Source: Orrella marina
Lineage (GTDB): Bacteria > Pseudomonadota > Gammaproteobacteria > Burkholderiales > Burkholderiaceae_B
NCBI RefSeq assembly: GCF_003058465.1
Contig: NZ_CP028901.1
Span: forward strand, 4,163,195-4,227,194
DNA length: 64,000 nucleotides
Reading direction: 5' to 3'
A program made the translations under genes and the position numbers. The notes under the pieces were generated by a model. The model made no database searches. It had not been told where the DNA came from and saw nothing but the letters and a program-made list of their open reading frames with translations. Shown here one piece after another: positions 10,168-19,619 of this stretch (its first letter is position 1; every line of letters begins with the position of its first letter).

Positions 10168-11001
10168 ATGAGCATGCAGCAGCAAAGTCAAACAGAAGTC
10201 ACCCGGGTTGCCATCGCGGGTCTGGGAGCCATCGGGCAATCACTCGCTCGTACCATTGCGGCGGGCGAGGTGCCGGGCATGATCCTGACAGCCGTCAGTG
10301 CACGTAATCACGACAAGGCGCGCGAGTTTGTATCGACACTCAAGACCCAGGTTCCTGTACTCACAATTGAAGAGCTTGAACCCGTCTGCGACATGGTGAT
10401 CGAGTGTGCCCCGGCTGCCTTGCTGTCTGACATCGTTTCGCCGTTTCTGAATGCTGGCAAGTCGGCGATTGTCCTGTCCGTTGGAGCCTTGCTCTTTAAT
10501 GATCACTTGCGAGAGCTGGCCAACAGGTCGGGTGGGTCCATCTACGTGCCAACGGGCGCGCTGATTGGCCTGGATGCCGTCATCGCTGCTGCACAAGGCG
10601 ACATTCATTCGGTGCGCATGATCACCCGCAAGCCGCCTCAGGGGCTTGCAGGCGCCCCGCATCTGGAGGCGAACCAGATCACTCTGGATGGGCTTACTGA
10701 GCCGTTAAAGGTGTTTGAGGGCAATGCCCGTGACGCCGCCAAGGGCTTTCCGGCCAACCTCAATGTGGTGGTTGCGCTGGCGCTTGCCGGTGTAGGCCCG
10801 GAAAAAACCCTGCTCGAGATCTGGGCTGATCCGACCGTCACACGCAACACGCACTCCATCAATGTTGATTCCGATTCAGCCCGGTTCACCATGACAATCG
10901 AGAACATTCCGTCGGAGAATCCCAAGACTGGACGGATCGTGGCCCAAAGCGTGATCGCGATGCTCAAGAAAATGAAGGCAGGTCTTAAAGTCGGTACCTG
11001 A
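10168..11001 (+). CDS. Aspartate dehydrogenase family protein
   Basis: 277 aa, close to the family length of about 265. The N-terminal Rossmann fold begins VAIAGLGAIGQSLARTIA (GxGxxG, about 13-30). The DUF108-type C-terminal domain shows the GALIGLDA and FPANLNVVVALALAG segments and a His in VTRNTHSI typical of L-aspartate dehydrogenases (NAD(P)+-linked oxidation of L-aspartate to iminoaspartate/oxaloacetate). GAGGA precedes the ATG; a second in-frame ATG lies two codons on. Such genes in Burkholderiales often sit in catabolic clusters rather than with NAD synthesis, and no nadA or nadC is nearby, so a catabolic role is more likely. Confidence 0.85.
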   Translation: MSMQQQSQTEVTRVAIAGLGAIGQSLARTIAAGEVPGMILTAVSARNHDKAREFVSTLKTQVPVLTIEELEPVCDMVIECAPAALLSDIVSPFLNAGKSAIVLSVGALLFNDHLRELANRSGGSIYVPTGALIGLDAVIAAAQGDIHSVRMITRKPPQGLAGAPHLEANQITLDGLTEPLKVFEGNARDAAKGFPANLNVVVALALAGVGPEKTLLEIWADPTVTRNTHSINVDSDSARFTMTIENIPSENPKTGRIVAQSVIAMLKKMKAGLKVGT

Positions 11002-11148
11002 GGGTTTGGCTGGCTGCTGGCGCGTGAAGTCGCTCAGATCACAGGATACAGGCCTCTCAGGACACGGGATTCCTGTGAGATGTGGTCCGGTGTACTGTCG
11101 TCAGTGTGATTTCAGCACGGTATCACTGTGGTATCGCTGCGATGTCAG

Positions 11149-12365
11149 TCACTCCGAGGGTCTGTCCCGCAGCTCGTCAAGTACTTCCTGGGTGTGTTCA
11201 CCGAGCCTGGGTGCCGGGCGTCTGAACCGGCCCGGGGTCTGGTCAAGCCGTGGCGAAATGTTGTGCATCGCAACGCGACCCAGTGCGTCATCGGGCAGCG
11301 TGACGATGACCTCCCTGCCCGTGCTATACGGGTGATCGAGCAGATCGGCGACCGTGAGCACCGGGCCGACTGTTACCTGGGCAGCCTCGAATATCGCGAG
11401 GTTCTCATCCTGTGTGCGCTGACCGATAAAGCTGCCGATAATCCCGTCTAGTTCAGCCCGGTTCTGCACCCGCGCATCGTTGTCGGCAAACTTCGGGTCC
11501 GTTTTGAGTTCTGGACGGCCGATGGTGTCAAAAATGCGCATCGCCATCACCTGCATCGATCCCGACATCGAGACAAATTTTCCGTCACTGCAACGATAGA
11601 GATTGCGTGGCGCAGTGTGTGAAGACTCATTGCCAGTGCGGCTCGTGAGTTCACCGGTTGCCATGTATTTGGTGGCCTGGGAGGCGATGGTCGAAAAAAT
11701 GGGCTCGAACAGGGACAGGTCGACCACCTGACCGCGACCCGTGCGCTCGGCCACTCGCAGTGCAGTGAGCGTGCCGGCAGCACCCTGCATGCCGGCAATC
11801 ATGTCGGCGAGCGCCAGAGGAGGCAGCGCAGGCGGCTTGTCGGGGAATCCGTTCAGTTCCGCGAATCCCGACATGCCCTCGACCAGTGTCCCAAAACCCG
11901 GGTGCTGGCTCATGGGGCCAGTCTGCCCCCAGCCGGATATCCGCACAATCACGAGTGCCGGATTGATGGCGTGCAGGACATCGGGACCCAGTCCCATTTT
12001 TTCCAGGGCGCCGGGCACGAAGTTCTCCACCAGGATCTGGGTGTGCTTCACCAGGTCCTTGAGTGCCTGCAGGTCCTCACCGGCTTTCAGGTCCAGGGCG
12101 ACGGAACGCTTGTTACGCCCGTAGACCTTCCAGTAAATATCGTGTCCGGCTTCGCGCCAGTTGCGCAAATCGTCGCCGTGGCCCGGCCTCTCGACCTTGA
12201 TGACGTCCGCCCCGAAGTCTGCCAGGCAGGCCGACAGCATGTTGCCGGCAACCAGTCTGGACAAGTCTAATACTCTGATATCTGCCAGAGGACCCTCGAG
12301 CGTGGGGTCGTAAATCTTTTCCGGGGGGCAAACTGCCTGGAGCGGGATGGCTGGCTTGTGGACAT
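11149..12365 (-). pseudogene. CaiB/BaiF family III CoA transferase, frame broken near the start at a C6 run
   Basis: The body (11149-12264) is an intact class III CoA transferase that moves CoA between carboxylic acids. It shows RLVAGNMLSACLADFGADVI, KVERPGHGDDLRNW and the central catalytic-Asp segment LALADMIAGMQGAAG. Upstream in the same frame lies the expected start region (EGPLADIRVLDLS), but no start codon exists before a stop. The proper ATG at 12365 is in another frame (MSTSQPSRSRQF). One extra C in the C6 run (G6 at 12323-12328) joins them into a normal N-terminus of about 405 aa in all. As read, only a TTG at 12264 could start translation, inside the fold. Sequencing error is the simplest explanation. 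Confidence 0.75.
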
Positions 12366-12446
12366 GGTGTTTCAGACCTCGTCAATAGTGAGCAGTCAAT
12401 CCGTCATTATTGTCTTCTGGCGAACCTGGCGTCTTGACTTGGCCAG

Positions 12447-12496
12447 TTGTGGGCGCAAGCCCGGACTTTAGTCATGGGGTGGTTCAGGTGTACCTG
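12447..12496. repeat. Remnant repeat, copy 1 (IS200/IS605-like right end?)
   Basis: About 45 bases nearly identical to 25576-25620: both hold GCGCAAGC, then GACTTTAG, CATGGG and TGGTTCAG in the same order and spacing. The pattern recalls right ends of IS200/IS605-type elements, but no transposase is adjacent. The family assignment is a guess; the repeat itself is plain. Confidence 0.45.
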
Positions 12497-12603
12497 ATTG
12501 CGGTGCTATGGTTGCTGTCGCGTTCCTCGCGGCGCAAACTGCGTGCGCGAGGTGCGGATAAGTCTCATGCTCGAGTTCGAGCAAGTTTTTTGGAGCAGAA
12601 ACG

Positions 12604-12996
12604 ATGAACGAAAATGAAACCTACAAGGCGGGGCTGGCTGTCCGCAAGAAAGTGCTGGGTGAAGAGCATGTCAATCGCTCGATCAACAACGTGGATGAAT
12701 TCACAGAGCCATTGCAGCAATACATTGTCGAGCACGCCTGGGGCGCAGTCTGGGTTCGGGACGGTCTGTCGCACAAGACCCGCAGCATGCTCAATCTTGC
12801 AATTCTGACCGCAAGCAACCGCCCGAACGAGCTCAAGTTGCACATCCGTGGCGCCTTGAACAACGGAGTGACCAGGGAAGAGATCCGCGAGGTCTTTCTG
12901 CATTGCGGCGCCTACTGCGGCGCACCAGCGGCAATCGACTCATTCAAGATGGCCCAGCAGGTGTTCGCCGAACTAGAGAATGAGCAACCAGAATAG
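12604..12996 (+). CDS. Carboxymuconolactone decarboxylase (CMD) family protein
   Basis: 130 aa, the size of PcaC. It contains the CMD core with RSMLNLAILTASNRPNEL, HIRGALNNGVTREEIREV and the late HCGAYCGAPAAIDSF segment typical of gamma-carboxymuconolactone decarboxylases (beta-ketoadipate pathway). A GGAG ribosome binding site lies 9 bases before the ATG. It is flanked by acyl-CoA and aromatic catabolism genes, and a PcaB-like lyase lies 6.6 kb on, but no other pca genes are present. The exact substrate is therefore open; many family members are CoA-pathway accessory proteins of unknown reaction. Confidence 0.85.
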   Translation: MNENETYKAGLAVRKKVLGEEHVNRSINNVDEFTEPLQQYIVEHAWGAVWVRDGLSHKTRSMLNLAILTASNRPNELKLHIRGALNNGVTREEIREVFLHCGAYCGAPAAIDSFKMAQQVFAELENEQPE

Positions 12997-13308
12997 CCTG
13001 GCATACGCGATTCGGGTGATCGGGTCGGGACAGAGTCAAACATGGTGTTTGCCCGAGGTTTCAGCAATGTGTTGGTGTGACCTGTTGCACAAACAGGCTG
13101 GAGTCGGGCAAACTTCCAGCGAAAGGGCTTCTCCCAGAGGCTTGACCGAGGGAGATTCCCGGCTGCTGCACGAGGCCCCGGTCGATGCTGAGTTGCTGCG
13201 GGGGTACCCCGGACAGAGGACCGCTTGCAGTGATAATCCTCTTGGGATTGCAATGCCACCCAGCGACACAAGAATCAAGAAACGGTATTCGAGACAACAA
13301 GGACAATC
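12997..13308. other. Intergenic region before the acyl-CoA operon
   Basis: 312 bases with no convincing gene on either strand; short frames are shadows. This should hold the promoter of the four-gene acyl-CoA operon that begins at 13309. Confidence 0.4.
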
Positions 13309-14478
13309 ATGGATTTCAATCTGAGCGAGCGCCAGGCGCAGCTCCAGCAACGCACACGCGAGTTCATCCGTGAACAGATTATCCCCCTTGAAAAAGACCC
13401 CAGACAGACGCCGCACGGTCCGGACGAGTCCTTGCGTGACGAGTTGGTTGGCAAGGCCCGGGAGGCGGGATTGCTCACGCCTCATGCCTCAGAGGAAATG
13501 GGTGGACTGGGACTCTCTCACGTGGACAAGGCCATTGTCTTTGAGGAGGCGGGCTATTCCAGACTGGGGCCGACCGCGCTGAACATTCATGCCCCTGACG
13601 AAGGCAACATCCATCTGATGGAACTAGTGGCCACCGAGGAACAGAAAGAGCGCTGGCTGCGACCGCAGGTGCAGGGCAGGATACGGTCCTGCTTTGCCAT
13701 GACCGAACCGTCTCCGGGCGCCGGCGCGGATCCCTCGATGCTGCAGACGACAGCTGTACGTGACGGTGATGACTATGTCATCAACGGTCAGAAATGGTTC
13801 ATTACGGGCGCGTTCGGTGCATCGTACGTGATCATCATGGCCAAGCTTGAAGACGGGTCAGCCACGATGTTTCTCTCGGATATGGATGCTCCTGGCATCA
13901 AACTTGAAAGGGCCATGGATTCGCTGGACAGTTGCTTTACGGGTGGGCATGCTGTGATGCGTTTCGAGAATCTTCGTGTGCCCGGCAATCAGATCCTGGG
14001 CGAGGCCAGCAAAGGATTTCGTTACGCGCAGGTGCGTCTGGCGCCAGCCCGACTGACACACTGCATGCGCTGGCTGGGCCAGGCCCGGCGCGCGCATGAT
14101 GTGGCAACTGACTATGCGCGTACCCGCGAGGCCTTCGGACGCGCACTGGGCAAGCACGAGGGTGTTGGCTTCATGCTGGCAGACAATGACATGGACATGC
14201 AGACTGCCCGCCTGCACATCTGGCACACCGCCTGGTTGCTCGATCAGGGCAACCCCTGCAACTTTGAGTCGAGCCGGGCCAAGGTCGTTTGCTCGGAAGC
14301 CGAGTGGCGCGTGGTGGATCGGTGTGTGCAGATTCTGGGTGGACAGGGGGTCACTGCCGAGAAGGAAGTCATGCAGATCTTTATGGATATGCGGTCTTTC
14401 CGGATCTATGACGGTCCAAGCGAAGTGCATCGCTGGAGCCTGGCGCGCAAGCTTCTGAGCGCAGAAGGGGCACATTGA
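13309..14478 (+). CDS. Acyl-CoA dehydrogenase, ACAD10/11-LvaC-like
   Basis: 389 aa, a full-length flavin acyl-CoA dehydrogenase. Visible are CFAMTEPSPGAGADPSML (flavin/substrate loop), FITGAFGASYVIIM, and the C-terminal QILGGQGVTAEKEVMQI. The position usually holding the catalytic Glu of chain-shortening dehydrogenases (YEGT) reads YDGPSEVHRW, as in the ACAD10/11 branch. AAGGA precedes the ATG. It overlaps the next gene by four bases and leads an operon with an SDR, an APH-type kinase and an acyl-CoA synthetase. In ACAD11 and in bacterial LvaC the dehydrogenase domain works with an APH kinase to remove a 4-hydroxy group through a phosphorylated intermediate. The same role is inferred here. 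Confidence 0.88.
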   Translation: MDFNLSERQAQLQQRTREFIREQIIPLEKDPRQTPHGPDESLRDELVGKAREAGLLTPHASEEMGGLGLSHVDKAIVFEEAGYSRLGPTALNIHAPDEGNIHLMELVATEEQKERWLRPQVQGRIRSCFAMTEPSPGAGADPSMLQTTAVRDGDDYVINGQKWFITGAFGASYVIIMAKLEDGSATMFLSDMDAPGIKLERAMDSLDSCFTGGHAVMRFENLRVPGNQILGEASKGFRYAQVRLAPARLTHCMRWLGQARRAHDVATDYARTREAFGRALGKHEGVGFMLADNDMDMQTARLHIWHTAWLLDQGNPCNFESSRAKVVCSEAEWRVVDRCVQILGGQGVTAEKEVMQIFMDMRSFRIYDGPSEVHRWSLARKLLSAEGAH

Positions 14479-15272
14479 TGACGCACTCAAATGCAACGGC
14501 GATTGCCATGCCCTCGTTTGATCTCACGGGCAAAGTCGCACTCGTGACGGGTGCCTCCAGTGGTCTGGGTGAACACTTTGCCTGGGTGCTGGCTCAGGCA
14601 GGGGCCCATGTGGTGGTGGCTGCCAGGCGTCTGGACAGGCTGCACGCGTTGGTGGCCCGACTGCAGGAGCAAGGGTTCAATGCCACGGCAGCGGAACTGG
14701 ATGTGACCCGGCCGCAAAGCGTTGCCGACTGCTTTGGAGGCGTGGCGCAGTCACCCGGAGTGCCCGATATCGTGGTGAGTAACGCTGGTGTGACGGTTGC
14801 CAAACCTGCGATGAATCAGACAGAGCAGGACTGGGACGATGTCATCGACGCCAATCTCAAAGGGTGCTGGCTGGTTGATACCGAGGCTGCGCGGCAGATG
14901 GTTGCGGCCGGCAAACGCGGCAGCATCATCAATATCGCCTCGATTCTGGGCGCACGTGTTGCAGCAGCCGTTGGACCGTACGCTATCTCCAAGGCAGGGG
15001 TGATCCAGGCGACCAAGGCGCTCGCGCTGGAGTGGGCTCGTCATGGCATCCGGGTCAACGCCTTGCTGCCCGGATATGTCCACACGCCGCTAAACGCCGG
15101 GTTTCTGGACAGCCCGGCTGGTGAAAAGCTTCGTAGCCGTGTTCCAGAGCGAACCTTCTGCACACTGGATGAACTTGGTGGTCCGCTGCTCTTGCTGGCC
15201 AGTGATGCCGGACGCGCCATGACAGGTGCAACGGTCGAGGTCGATCATGGACACCTGGTGAGCGGATTATGA
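14475..15272 (+). CDS. SDR family oxidoreductase
   Basis: 265 aa, a classical short-chain dehydrogenase. The cofactor motif TGASSGLG is at about 25-32, the NAG motif near 99, and the catalytic Ser/Tyr/Lys in SILGARVAAAVGPYAISKAG. The C-terminal DHGHLVSGL takes the place of the common DGG ending. The start overlaps the dehydrogenase stop and the end overlaps the kinase start (ATGA), so the operon is translationally coupled. By analogy with LvaD it may oxidise a hydroxyacyl (3-hydroxy) intermediate with NAD(P)+. Confidence 0.9.
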   Translation: MMTHSNATAIAMPSFDLTGKVALVTGASSGLGEHFAWVLAQAGAHVVVAARRLDRLHALVARLQEQGFNATAAELDVTRPQSVADCFGGVAQSPGVPDIVVSNAGVTVAKPAMNQTEQDWDDVIDANLKGCWLVDTEAARQMVAAGKRGSIINIASILGARVAAAVGPYAISKAGVIQATKALALEWARHGIRVNALLPGYVHTPLNAGFLDSPAGEKLRSRVPERTFCTLDELGGPLLLLASDAGRAMTGATVEVDHGHLVSGL

Positions 15273-16294
15273 ATGACGCTGCCGTGCAGCGACTCGCTGC
15301 CTACCTTGGTGATCTGGGCCTGGCCACGAATGGACCACTGCAGGTCACAGTGCTCTCAGGAGGACAGTCCAATCCGACGTATCGGGTCGTGGCTGGATCC
15401 GATACCTATGTCTTGCGTAAAAAACCACCTGGCAAGCTACTGCCAGGTGCACACGCGATCGACCGGGAGTACCGTGTGATGAAGGCGCTCGCCGGCACAG
15501 AGGTTCCGGTGCCAGAAATGCTCGCCTACTGTGAGGACGAGTCGGTGCTTGGCACGGCCTTCTACCTGATGCCGTTTCTCGACGGGCGGGTGTACTTTGA
15601 CCAGACGCTTCCTGATCTCTCGCCGGCAGACCGCAGGGCGTTCTATCTTGACATGAATCGCGTCATGGCTGCATTGCATCGCGTTGACCCCGCCGCCATC
15701 GGGCTGGCGGATTACGGCAAGGCTGGCAACTATTTCGCAAGGCAGATCGGCCGCTGGTCGCGTCAGTACCAGGAAGATCCAGGTGACCGGATACCGGAGA
15801 TCGAGTTGCTGATCGACTGGCTGGGCTCGCGTATTCCAGCAGGTGAAGACGCTCGCATCGTGCACGGTGACTACCGGCTGGACAACGTGATGCTGGATCC
15901 AGCCGCGCCCAGGGTGATTGCCGTGCTGGACTGGGAACTCTCTACGCTTGGCCATCCCCTGGCGGACTTTTCTTATCACTGCATGAGCTGGCATATTCCG
16001 CCTTCACTGTGGCGAGGAATCGGTGGCCTCGATCTCCAGGCGCTTGGCATTCCTGAACAGGACGAGTACATCGACCTGTACGTGAAAGCGACCGGACTGA
16101 CGCAGGCGAGAGAACACTGGGATTTCTATCTGGCCTATAACTTTTTCAGGATCGCGGCCATCCTGCATGGCATCGGACAGCGTGCGCGTAAAGGAAATGC
16201 GGCGAGTGATGACGCAATGGAGATGGCAGCCAGGGCTCAGCCACTGGCCGCGCTTGGCTGGCAGTTTGCTCAACAGTACGACGCTCAGAGGTAA
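15269..16294 (+). CDS. APH-type phosphotransferase, ACAD10/11 N-domain / LvaA-like
   Basis: 341 aa of the aminoglycoside phosphotransferase/choline kinase fold. The catalytic loop is HGDYRLDN (His199-Asp201 to Asn206) and the metal-binding motif is LDWELSTLGHPLADF (Asp221). The GGQSNPTYRV nucleotide loop is at about 31-40. Despite the family name it is not an antibiotic resistance gene. This sub-branch is fused to the dehydrogenase in ACAD10/11 and separate as LvaA in Pseudomonas putida, where it phosphorylates 4-hydroxyacyl-CoA. Its place directly between dehydrogenase/SDR and acyl-CoA synthetase genes supports that reading. Confidence 0.87.
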   Translation: MNDAAVQRLAAYLGDLGLATNGPLQVTVLSGGQSNPTYRVVAGSDTYVLRKKPPGKLLPGAHAIDREYRVMKALAGTEVPVPEMLAYCEDESVLGTAFYLMPFLDGRVYFDQTLPDLSPADRRAFYLDMNRVMAALHRVDPAAIGLADYGKAGNYFARQIGRWSRQYQEDPGDRIPEIELLIDWLGSRIPAGEDARIVHGDYRLDNVMLDPAAPRVIAVLDWELSTLGHPLADFSYHCMSWHIPPSLWRGIGGLDLQALGIPEQDEYIDLYVKATGLTQAREHWDFYLAYNFFRIAAILHGIGQRARKGNAASDDAMEMAARAQPLAALGWQFAQQYDAQR

Positions 16295-16299
16295 TTTAC

Positions 16300-17955
16300 A
16301 TGGCATCCAGACCCGACACGAGTCCCGAGTCCCGCAATCAGGGGTACAAAGATTCTGCCAATCATGTCCCGCTGACTCCGCTCGGGTTTCTGGAGCGTGC
16401 TTCATCGGTCTATCCAGACCACGTCTCCATGATCCACGGCAGTATCCGTCGCAGCTGGCGCGAGACAGCGCAGCGTTGCCACCGGCTGGCCAGCGCGCTG
16501 AACCGGCTCGGTGTCGCTCGAGGTGATGTGGTAGCGATCATGGCGCCCAACATTCCTGCGCTGTATGAGTCACACTTCGGCGTGCCAATGGCGGGTGGCG
16601 TCTTGCTCACACTCAATACTCGTCTGGATGTCGATTCCACCGCTTACATTCTTGAGCATAGCCAGGCCAGGGTGTTGTTGTGCGATCGGGCGTTTGCGCC
16701 TCTGGTGCGCGAGGTGCTGGAGCAGGTGAAGACCGGGCTGGTGGTTGTGGACATTGATGACCCGATGTACGACGGATCCGAAGCGCCTGTGTCTGAACTG
16801 CACTACGAAGCGTTACTGGAGCAAGCGGATCCTGCATTTGAACCGCTGGAGCCTCTGGACGAGTGGGACAGCATCAGCCTGAACTACACCTCTGGCACGA
16901 CCGGGCGCCCAAAAGGTGTCCTGTACTCTCATCGCAGTGCCTACCTGAATGCCATGGGCAACATGGTGTCCTCGGGTATCGGGCTGAACGCGGTCTATCT
17001 CTGGACGCTACCTATGTTTCATTGCAACGGCTGGTGCTTTCCGTGGACGGTGGCGCTGATAGCCGGTACCAATGTCTGTCTGCGCAAGGTGGAGCCCAAG
17101 GCGATATTCGAGGCGATTGGTCAGTACAGAGTGCAGCATTTCTGTGGCGCCCCCGTGGTCCTGAACATGATGGCCAATGCACCCGAAACCGATCGTTTCA
17201 AGCCGGACTGGCCTGTCCGGGCCATCACCGGAGGGGCGGCACCTCCAGCCGCGCTGATTGCAACCATGGCAGACCTGAACATCGAAGTGGATCACCAGTA
17301 TGGCCTGACGGAAACACTCGGACCCTCGGTTGTCTGCTCCTGGCACGATGAGTGGAATGAACATTCTTTGCAGGAGCAGGCAAGAATCAAGAGCCGGATT
17401 GGCGTGCGCAAACACACGCTTGAAGGTGCACAGGTCGTTGACCCCCAGACCATGGAGCCTGTCCCGCACGATGGGCAGACGATAGGGGAACTGGTCATGC
17501 GCGGCAATACGGTCATGAAGGGGTATCTCAACAACCCGGAAGCGACCGGGCAGGCGTTCAGGGGAGGGTGGTTCCACAGTGGGGACCTCGTTGTCGTGCA
17601 CCCCGACGGATATTTCGAGGTTAAAGATCGCCTGAAAGATATTGTGATTTCAGGCGGTGAGAATGTCTCGACAGTCGAGGTTGAGGGTGTGCTATACCAT
17701 CACGAGGCGGTGCTTGAGGCAGCTGTGGTGGCCATGCCCCATGACAAGTGGGGTGAGACGCCTTGCGCATTTGTGACCATCAAGCCTGGTCGCAGCACGA
17801 CAGAAGAAGATCTGGTGGCTTTTTGCAGGAAGCGTCTGGCAGGCTTCAAAGTACCGCACACGATCATTTTTGCTGAGTTACCCAAGACATCAACCGGCAA
17901 GGTGCAGAAGTTCCTGCTGCGACAGATGGCGCGAGAGTATGCGCAGACGCATTGA
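16300..17955 (+). CDS. AMP-dependent acyl-CoA synthetase
   Basis: 551 aa, ANL superfamily. It activates a carboxylic acid with ATP and CoA. Visible are the P-loop YTSGTTGRPKGV (about 199-210), the GGAAPPAAL and HQYGLTET segments, and the hinge/C-domain run HSGDLVVVHPDGYFEVKDR, KDIVISGGENVSTVEVE. The C-terminal catalytic Lys is in PKTSTGKVQKF. It starts 6 bases after the kinase and completes the operon, where it would supply the acyl-CoA. Medium-chain or branched substrates are typical of this shape; the substrate is not readable. Confidence 0.92.
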   Translation: MASRPDTSPESRNQGYKDSANHVPLTPLGFLERASSVYPDHVSMIHGSIRRSWRETAQRCHRLASALNRLGVARGDVVAIMAPNIPALYESHFGVPMAGGVLLTLNTRLDVDSTAYILEHSQARVLLCDRAFAPLVREVLEQVKTGLVVVDIDDPMYDGSEAPVSELHYEALLEQADPAFEPLEPLDEWDSISLNYTSGTTGRPKGVLYSHRSAYLNAMGNMVSSGIGLNAVYLWTLPMFHCNGWCFPWTVALIAGTNVCLRKVEPKAIFEAIGQYRVQHFCGAPVVLNMMANAPETDRFKPDWPVRAITGGAAPPAALIATMADLNIEVDHQYGLTETLGPSVVCSWHDEWNEHSLQEQARIKSRIGVRKHTLEGAQVVDPQTMEPVPHDGQTIGELVMRGNTVMKGYLNNPEATGQAFRGGWFHSGDLVVVHPDGYFEVKDRLKDIVISGGENVSTVEVEGVLYHHEAVLEAAVVAMPHDKWGETPCAFVTIKPGRSTTEEDLVAFCRKRLAGFKVPHTIIFAELPKTSTGKVQKFLLRQMAREYAQTH

Positions 17956-18103
17956 CCCTGTTTTGCGCGACGCCGGCTCCCGGTTTGCATGCATGGTCTC
18001 AGTCCGGTTGCTTAGTCTGGTTGACTCGCTGCAACAGTCGCAACAGAACTTTGCGGGAAATCTATGGCATGCTTGACCGCTCAGGGGTGGACTGTCCTAA
18101 GAT

Positions 18104-18152
18104 AAAGTGATTCTTGGATTTGCCCGTCAAAGTGATTCCCGGATCACTTTGA
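18104..18152. promoter_or_regulatory. Candidate operator with AAAGTGAT half-sites
   Basis: A palindrome with 10-bp arms (TCAAAGTGAT at 18127-18136, ATCACTTTGA at 18143-18152, 6-base centre) is preceded by a third copy of AAAGTGATTC at 18104-18113, 25 bases upstream of its partner. It lies 43 bases before the aminotransferase start. No U-run follows, so it looks like a regulator site rather than a terminator. The binding protein is unknown. Confidence 0.55.
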
Positions 18153-18194
18153 TGCGAATCTCTTTTTCTTCTGTTGCTTGATCCTGAGGCTGGC

Positions 18195-19382
18195 ATGCAA
18201 ACATCTACCGAGTACTTCGCCGGACTGCGTCTGTTGCACGCACCGGGCCCGACCCATGTCCCCAAAGACGTCATGGACGCCATGTCTGATCAACCTCTGG
18301 ATATGGGTGATCCACGGCTCGAAGAACTTGTGACGGATTGTGAGGCCGGTTTGAGAAATCTGCTCGGCTCAGAGAAATCCGACGTTTTCCTGTACGCCAC
18401 CAACGGACACGGTGCCTGGGAGGCTGTCATTGTCAATCTGGCCAGCCCGGGTCAGAAAGTCCTGGTTGCCAGCACGGGTCACTTTTCTAACTCGTGGGCA
18501 GAAATGACTGAAGCGATGGGCGTGGAAGTGGTTCGCACCCCGTATCAGGAGGGTTATCCCATTGACCCGGCAAGTATCGAAGCTGCTTTGAATGCCGATG
18601 CTGCGCAGGAAATCGTGGCGGTGTTCGTGGTGCATACCGATACGGCGAGCAGTATTACCAGCGACGTGCCGGCGATCCGGCAGGCGATGGACCGTACCGG
18701 ACACCCGGCTCTGCTGGTCGTTGATGTGGTGGCTTCGCTCGGAGCCACCCGGTTCGAGATGGATGCCTGGGGTGTGAACGTCACCATGGGGGCTTCCCAG
18801 AAAGGGCTGATGTCTCCACCTGGAGTGGGATTCTGCGCTGCGGATGCGCGGGCCATGGAGATTGCGCGTCGTAATCCTTCGCACCGATATTACTGGGACT
18901 GGGTCCGGCGCCAGGACGCGCCGGTCTATCGCAAGTTCTGTGGCACAGCTCCGCAGAATCACCTGATGGGACTGCGGGCTGCACTGGGGTTGATCCAGCG
19001 CGAAGGATATGAAAATGTTCTGGCGCGCCACATACGTCTGTCGGGCGCTGTGCAGGCAGCGGTGGAGTGCTGGGCCAGTACCGGTGCTGTGAGCTTTGTG
19101 TGTCAGGTGCCCGCGGCCCGTTCGGTGTCAGTGACAGCGATCCACACTGCACCAGGCGTTGTTCCGGACGAGATCCGGCGAGTGGCCCGGGAGACGTTCA
19201 ACGTGTCGATTGCTGGCGGACTCGGGCCTTTCGCGGGCCGAGTCTTTCGGATCGGTCACCTGGGCGACCTGAGCGCACCGATGGTGCTCGGATGTCTGGC
19301 GGCTGTCGAAGGGTCATTCCGGGAGCTGAACATCCAGGTCGGGGAGGGGGCTTTGCAGGCTGCACTCCAAAAGCTTTCCTGA
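18195..19382 (+). CDS. Class V aminotransferase (alanine/serine-glyoxylate aminotransferase family)
   Basis: 395 aa from the ATG at 18195 (TGAGG just upstream; the frame is open to a TTG at 18174). It is a PLP fold-type I enzyme: LHAPGPTHVPKDV at the N-terminus, FLYATNGHGAWEAVI for the PLP phosphate region, LLVVDVVASLGA with the PLP-pyridine Asp, and the Schiff-base Lys in MGASQKGLMSPPG. It would move an amino group between an amino acid and glyoxylate or pyruvate in the cytoplasm. It stands after its own candidate operator and before the lyase gene. Confidence 0.9.
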   Translation: MQTSTEYFAGLRLLHAPGPTHVPKDVMDAMSDQPLDMGDPRLEELVTDCEAGLRNLLGSEKSDVFLYATNGHGAWEAVIVNLASPGQKVLVASTGHFSNSWAEMTEAMGVEVVRTPYQEGYPIDPASIEAALNADAAQEIVAVFVVHTDTASSITSDVPAIRQAMDRTGHPALLVVDVVASLGATRFEMDAWGVNVTMGASQKGLMSPPGVGFCAADARAMEIARRNPSHRYYWDWVRRQDAPVYRKFCGTAPQNHLMGLRAALGLIQREGYENVLARHIRLSGAVQAAVECWASTGAVSFVCQVPAARSVSVTAIHTAPGVVPDEIRRVARETFNVSIAGGLGPFAGRVFRIGHLGDLSAPMVLGCLAAVEGSFRELNIQVGEGALQAALQKLS

Positions 19383-19517
19383 TCCCGACTCCCCCTGGAG
19401 TCGGTCTGTTTTTCTGTCATCCAGTCATTCACACTGGGTGCAGAACTGTCGGTCAGTGGGGTTTTCAGATACGATTTGATGCGAGAGAACATCAGGGCCG
19501 CAGTGGTCCGGACAGAT

Positions 19518-19562
19518 CTATCGGGTCTATCGGGCCTATCATGTCTATCGGAGCTACCCGCT
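19518..19562. repeat. Short tandem repeat, 9-bp unit
   Basis: Four successive 9-mers starting CTATC (ctatcgggt, ctatcgggc, ctatcatgt, ctatcggag) and a fifth degenerate unit, 58 bases before the lyase start. The reading frame there is open but the real start is at 19620. Confidence 0.6.
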
Positions 19563-19619
19563 CTGCCCTGGTGTTTCATAGATAAGTCGAACATTCGATC
19601 AGATGACAGGGGGAGAGAC

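Noticed and set aside
12113..12385. 90-codon minus-strand frame over the CoA transferase start
   Set aside because: Only its first dozen residues belong to the real gene before the C6 frame break; the rest is an out-of-frame shadow.
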